Positions 60,335 through 64,000 of a DNA stretch of 64,000 nt are shown one piece after another; the first letter of the stretch is position 1; the number at the start of each line of letters is the position of its first letter. A model generated the notes under the pieces. That model did no database searches. It was not told the origin of the DNA and worked only from the letters and a program-made list of their open reading frames with translations. Source of the DNA: Janthinobacterium sp. FW305-129 (lineage in GTDB: Bacteria; Pseudomonadota; Gammaproteobacteria; Burkholderiales; Burkholderiaceae_D); assembly GCF_020858115.1 (NCBI RefSeq), contig NZ_JACYMM010000012.1, positions 186,001 to 250,000 of the forward strand, read 5' to 3'. Position numbers and translations under genes: made by a program.

Positions 60335-63088
60335 ATGAATCTGAACGATGTATTGACCGCCGTGTCCGGCCTGACGGAAGCGAATCGCCCTATCCGCCTG
60401 CGCCTCTCACACGATAAGGGCGTCGCTGACGACCTGCTGCTGGTCAAACAGGTTAGCGGCGTCGAGACCCTGTGCGGAGGCCTGCAATATGAACTGCTAT
60501 GCGTAGCATCCCAGGCCGACTTGCCCACCAAGCAATTCATAGCCATGCCCGCCGAATTGCAATTCGTCACAGACAAAGGCGAGTTGCGCTCGGTCTGCGG
60601 GATCGTCGACTCGGTGATTGCTGGCGAGGCCGATGGCGGCCTGGCCACGTATCAGCTAATCGTGCGCGACGCCCTGTCCATCATGGACAAGGGCTGTCAT
60701 AGCCGGATTTTCCGTAACAAAAACGAAATTGAGATTACAGGCAAGATTCTCGACCACTGGCGTCAGAACAATCCTGTGTTGGCACGCGCCTTCGACCACG
60801 ACCTGTCAAACCTGAAGACGAGCTACCCGCAGCGCGAATTCACCATGCAGCACAACGAATCGGATGCTGCGTTCTTACGCCGCCTCTGGCGCCGGCGCGG
60901 CTTGGCGTGGTTTTTCCAGGCGGGCCGCGCAAGCGCGGGCGGCAGCGACGAGACGCCGTCGCATACCTTGGTTCTGTTCGATGACGCCAATAGCCTGGCG
61001 CAAAACGCGGCTGGAAGCGTGCGTTTCCATCGCGACGACGGCACCGAGGCGCGCGACACCATCACCGCTTGGCAGGCTTTGCGACAACTCGTGCCAGGCA
61101 GCGTGAGCCGGCAGAGCTGGGACTACAAGACCGCGCGCGCATCCCGCTTCGCGACACCAGGCGGGGTCGAACAGGGCCCGATGGGCGCGAAATTCGCCTT
61201 GGGGCTGGAAGACTCCCTGATCGAAGCGCCCCACGCCGGCGACAACGATGAGGACTATGGCGACTTGGGCCTGCTGCGCATGCAGCGTCATGAATATGAC
61301 GCCAAATGTTTTGAAGGCGAAAGCAGTGTGCGCGACCTGTGCATCGGTCAGTGGATTGGTGTAACCGGGCACGCCGGCATCGACGCGCATGCGGCAGACG
61401 AGCGCGAATTCATCATTACCGAACTGCGCGTAGAGGCTGAGAACAACCTGCCCAAGACGGTCGGTGAGCGCGTACAGCGCCTTTTTGCACTGAACCGCTG
61501 GGCGCAAGGGAGCGTCAGCCACGCCAGCGCACTGGCCGACGCCAATGCCGAGCGCGGGGCGCGCTACTCCAATTACTTCCGCTGCGTCAGGCGTGGCGTG
61601 CCGATTGTGCCATCGTACGATCCGCGGCGGGACTTGCCCGCTGTCGCACCGTTGAATGTGATGGTGATCGGTCCCCAGGGCGAGGAAGTCCATTGCGACG
61701 AGCTGGGCCGCGTGATGGTTCGCTTTCCTGGAGTCCGTCCTGATGAACTAGCTGGAGGGCGCGCGGCGAACGACGAAGTTACGCCGAACGATTCGGCGTG
61801 GGTGCGCGTAGCCACTTCCTGGGCCGGCGCACGATGGGGCGCCAACAGCTTGCCACGCGTGGGCACCTCCTGCCTGGTCGATTTTTTGGGTGGCGATCCG
61901 GACAAGCCCGTCATCACCGGTGCGGTGCATGGCGGCACCACGCCGCCACCAAGCTTTAGCCATGTCAGCAGCCTTCCAGGCGACCGCTACCTGTCGGGCA
62001 TCGTCAGTCGCGAGATCGGCGGCCAGCGCGCCAACCAGCTTCGGCTGGACGACACGCCCGGCCAGATCAGCGCACAGCTCTCCAGCGACCACGCCGCCGC
62101 GCAACTTAACTTAGGGTATCTGACTGAGCCACGCAAGCAGGGCAAAGCCGCACCGCGCGGCGAGGGTTTCGAACTGCGCAGCGATGAGGGCGGCAGCATC
62201 CGCACCGCCAAAGCACTGCTGATTTCGGCCTGGAAGCGCCTGGACGCCGCCGGCAATCAGCTCAGCAACGAAGAGCATGTCGCGTTGATGCAAGACTGCC
62301 TGGATCTGTTCAAATCGCTTGGCCAATTCGCAGCCGAGCACCAGGCGCTGGCACTCGACGACGAGCCGGCCACCACGCTCAAGGAGGCAGTGGCCGGCGC
62401 GGCGGGCGGTAGCAATGTGTCACCGGGCGGGGTTCAAGGCGAACCGACCGTCAGCATCACGGCCCCGGCAGGAATCGCGGTGAGCACGCCGAAGACGATC
62501 GTCAGCTACGCCGGCGTGAACGTCGACACGGTGGCGCAGCAACACATGCAGCTGACCGCCGGGCAGCGCTTCAACCTGAACGCCGGCAAGGGTATCTCGC
62601 TGTTCGCGCACCAGGATGGAATCGTCCAGATCGCCCATTACGGCAAATTCAAGATGCAAAGCCAGCACGATGAAATGCTGCTGGACGCGGCCAAGGATAT
62701 CAAGGCCACTGCTGGAACGCGTGTGGTCATCATGGCGCACGACGAAGTCACGCTAATGACAGGTGGCGGCGCCTATCTCAAGCTGGCGGGCGGAACGGTG
62801 GAGCTGGGCGGGCCAGGCGCGCTGACCGTCAAGACAAATGGCCACCACTGGAACGGTCCGGCCAGTTCGCCGGCGGAGCTGCCCAGCTTCGGCGAAGCCG
62901 ATCTGGGCCGCACTCCACGGCTGCTAAGCCCCACCGATGGCAAACCGGTCGAAGGCATGCTGTTCCATGCCGAGCTACCAGGCGACGGCCCGATTTCGGG
63001 CACAAGTGGCGGCGATGGCAAGGTTAGTCCGATCACCTCCGGCCGGTTGCAACAAATCAAGGCATATTTCTTTGCGCCGCGTAAATGA
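60335..63088 (+). CDS. vgrG: Type VI secretion spike protein VgrG
   Basis: 917 residues. N-terminal gp27-like part (about 1-420), with FRNKNEIEITGKILDHWR and YPQREFTMQHNESDAAFLRRLWRRRGLAWFF; OB/gp5-like region (about 430-560), with VAPLNVMVIGPQGEEVHCDELGRVMVRFPGVRPDE and WGANSLPRVGTSCLVDFLGGDPDKP; then T6SS_Vgr and DUF2345 parts (about 560-820), with RTAKALLISAWKRLDAAGNQ and ITAPAGIAVSTPKTI, and a tail (about 850-917). It forms the puncturing tip and carries effectors. The ribosome site is weak. A Tle3-type effector gene follows 80 bp on. Confidence 0.94.
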   Translation: MNLNDVLTAVSGLTEANRPIRLRLSHDKGVADDLLLVKQVSGVETLCGGLQYELLCVASQADLPTKQFIAMPAELQFVTDKGELRSVCGIVDSVIAGEADGGLATYQLIVRDALSIMDKGCHSRIFRNKNEIEITGKILDHWRQNNPVLARAFDHDLSNLKTSYPQREFTMQHNESDAAFLRRLWRRRGLAWFFQAGRASAGGSDETPSHTLVLFDDANSLAQNAAGSVRFHRDDGTEARDTITAWQALRQLVPGSVSRQSWDYKTARASRFATPGGVEQGPMGAKFALGLEDSLIEAPHAGDNDEDYGDLGLLRMQRHEYDAKCFEGESSVRDLCIGQWIGVTGHAGIDAHAADEREFIITELRVEAENNLPKTVGERVQRLFALNRWAQGSVSHASALADANAERGARYSNYFRCVRRGVPIVPSYDPRRDLPAVAPLNVMVIGPQGEEVHCDELGRVMVRFPGVRPDELAGGRAANDEVTPNDSAWVRVATSWAGARWGANSLPRVGTSCLVDFLGGDPDKPVITGAVHGGTTPPPSFSHVSSLPGDRYLSGIVSREIGGQRANQLRLDDTPGQISAQLSSDHAAAQLNLGYLTEPRKQGKAAPRGEGFELRSDEGGSIRTAKALLISAWKRLDAAGNQLSNEEHVALMQDCLDLFKSLGQFAAEHQALALDDEPATTLKEAVAGAAGGSNVSPGGVQGEPTVSITAPAGIAVSTPKTIVSYAGVNVDTVAQQHMQLTAGQRFNLNAGKGISLFAHQDGIVQIAHYGKFKMQSQHDEMLLDAAKDIKATAGTRVVIMAHDEVTLMTGGGAYLKLAGGTVELGGPGALTVKTNGHHWNGPASSPAELPSFGEADLGRTPRLLSPTDGKPVEGMLFHAELPGDGPISGTSGGDGKVSPITSGRLQQIKAYFFAPRK

Positions 63089-63167
63089 TGGGCGCCACGG
63101 CCATCGCACAATGCTGCCGCCATGCGAAACATTTATCTATCGTAATCGAGCAAGTTGAGGATGCATT

Positions 63168-64000
63168 ATGAGTTATAGCAAACCAGCCCCACAGCCTGGC
63201 GGATCGTCGATTGCGGATGTCCAGGGCGACGCAGTTCTGGAGGAGCTGAAGGAAGGAAACACCCTGCTGGCATCCAAGAGCGGGGTATGTCTTTTTAACA
63301 AAGGTAATATGGACATGATCGCCCAGTTGCCGTTGCCCGGATTGGTAATCTTTGTCCACGGCGTCAATTCCGACGGCGAATGGTATGGCGAAGCCGAAGA
63401 GGGTCTTTGCGCCGGGCTGAACGAGCGGCTGCGCCGCCGCGATCAAGATCTGACTCACAAGGGCCCAGAAGCGGGACAGCTGTCGCCCACGACGTATCTC
63501 CCGGAGCTTAGCAATGACGGGTTTATCAATCCCGACATGAATCCGAAATCGTTCATGTCTGATGCCGACGCCTTTTCTCCTGTAATCCGCTTCCGGTGGG
63601 GCTACAAGGCCAGCAGCGACGAGCTGCAGGCGTATGGCGACAGCATTTATCTGAACGAGAACGATTATTGGGGCGGCGGCCCGTTCGCCAATGGCTGTAC
63701 CTCGCTGCCCGACCTGTGGGGACAAGGCCTGTCGGACCATCTGTTTTTGTGGCTCCACATCCAGCACATGAACCCTACCAATGACCGACAAGTCTATAGT
63801 TGCCCGCCGCGGCCATATTACGTGCTGGCCGCGTTACGCCTTGCGAAGCTCGTGGAATCGTTACGTAAGCAGCAGGCGGATGTGCCGATCACCATCGTCT
63901 GCCATAGCCAAGGAAATATGGTCGGCATCGCCGCCGCCTTTCTCGGCGACCGAATCTCCGGGCAGCTTAACTGTGTGGCGGACTCGTACGTGCTATGCAA
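63168..64000 (+). CDS. Tle3-type T6SS phospholipase effector, 3' end outside window
   Basis: 277 codons are visible, starting at ATG 63168 with TTGAGG eight bases ahead; no stop before the edge. It is an alpha/beta hydrolase: the oxyanion-side segment VIFVHGVNSDGEWYGEAEEG begins near residue 60, and the nucleophile elbow CHSQGN (Ser247) lies near residue 245. These, with the FRWGYKASSDEL stretch, fit the Tle3 (DUF3274-containing) group of antibacterial T6SS lipases. The partner immunity and adaptor genes usually follow and would be outside the window. The Asp and His of the triad are not visible. Confidence 0.83.
   Translation, partial: MSYSKPAPQPGGSSIADVQGDAVLEELKEGNTLLASKSGVCLFNKGNMDMIAQLPLPGLVIFVHGVNSDGEWYGEAEEGLCAGLNERLRRRDQDLTHKGPEAGQLSPTTYLPELSNDGFINPDMNPKSFMSDADAFSPVIRFRWGYKASSDELQAYGDSIYLNENDYWGGGPFANGCTSLPDLWGQGLSDHLFLWLHIQHMNPTNDRQVYSCPPRPYYVLAALRLAKLVESLRKQQADVPITIVCHSQGNMVGIAAAFLGDRISGQLNCVADSYVLC

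Noticed and set aside
1..64000. CRISPR arrays, rRNA, tRNA, insertion sequences or prophage
   Set aside because: No regularly spaced repeats, no clover-leaf or rRNA-like sequence, and no transposase or phage structural gene other than T6SS VgrG were noticed.

Overview
The window is a high-GC stretch of chromosome from a Gram-negative bacterium. Codon use, the LysR/TetR/MocR-rich gene content, a classical Burkholderiales-type porin, CydAB, MsbA and a VgrG/Tle3 module all suggest a betaproteobacterium of the Oxalobacteraceae. Janthinobacterium or a close relative is my best guess; this is inference, not a database match. I see no rRNA, tRNA or CRISPR array. Most of the window is ordinary chromosome. 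A lower-GC, patchy accessory stretch begins near 55.3 kb and runs into a type VI secretion (T6SS) module at the right edge.

Layout. 0-9 kb: small envelope proteins (glycine-zipper, Lmo0937-like, OmpA lipoprotein), an M16 peptidase, a TerC-CBS membrane protein, a DUF3617 protein and a porin. 9-16 kb: a membrane protein of the 'site-specific recombinase' family coupled to a phospholipase-D lipoprotein, a parDE toxin-antitoxin pair with palindromic operators, and a lipid operon (PAP2 phosphatase, diacylglycerol-kinase-like, metallophosphoesterase). 16-21 kb: a 74-residue gene behind two tandem LexA boxes, an AI-2E family transporter, and a DUF1800-DUF1501 pair whose second gene is flanked by two copies of a 111-bp structured repeat. 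21-27 kb: LysR/oxidoreductase, then a CdaR-MFS-glycerate 2-kinase locus, then YnfA. 27-31 kb: ion and metal genes (TerB, TerC with an overlapping 14-codon leader, NhaR, ClC). 31-35 kb: three YwqK-type repeat proteins and a MarR regulator. 35-41 kb: MsbA, a DyP peroxidase, a MocR regulator, MoaA and an HTH protein.

41-48 kb is a respiratory cluster: a YdeP/FdhF-type molybdopterin oxidoreductase, CydA, CydB, a bestrophin and FdhD, with MoaA on the opposite strand nearby. Cofactor synthesis (MoaA), cofactor sulfuration (FdhD), the enzyme and a terminal quinol oxidase are therefore encoded together. 48-55 kb holds an amidohydrolase, RNase Z-like enzyme, Sel1 protein, acetyltransferase, a TetR/MFS efflux pair with a readable promoter, and ProX.

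55.3-64 kb is accessory. It holds an M15-type peptidase without a signal peptide followed by a small exported protein (a possible effector/immunity pair), two acetyltransferases, a cytochrome P450 remnant, a small membrane protein, a cytochrome c, a GFA-type zinc protein behind a third LexA box, VgrG and the start of a Tle3-type phospholipase effector that runs off the window. The observations I rate highest are the LexA-controlled orphan gene, the peptidase/immunity pair, and the covarying repeats around the DUF1501 gene.
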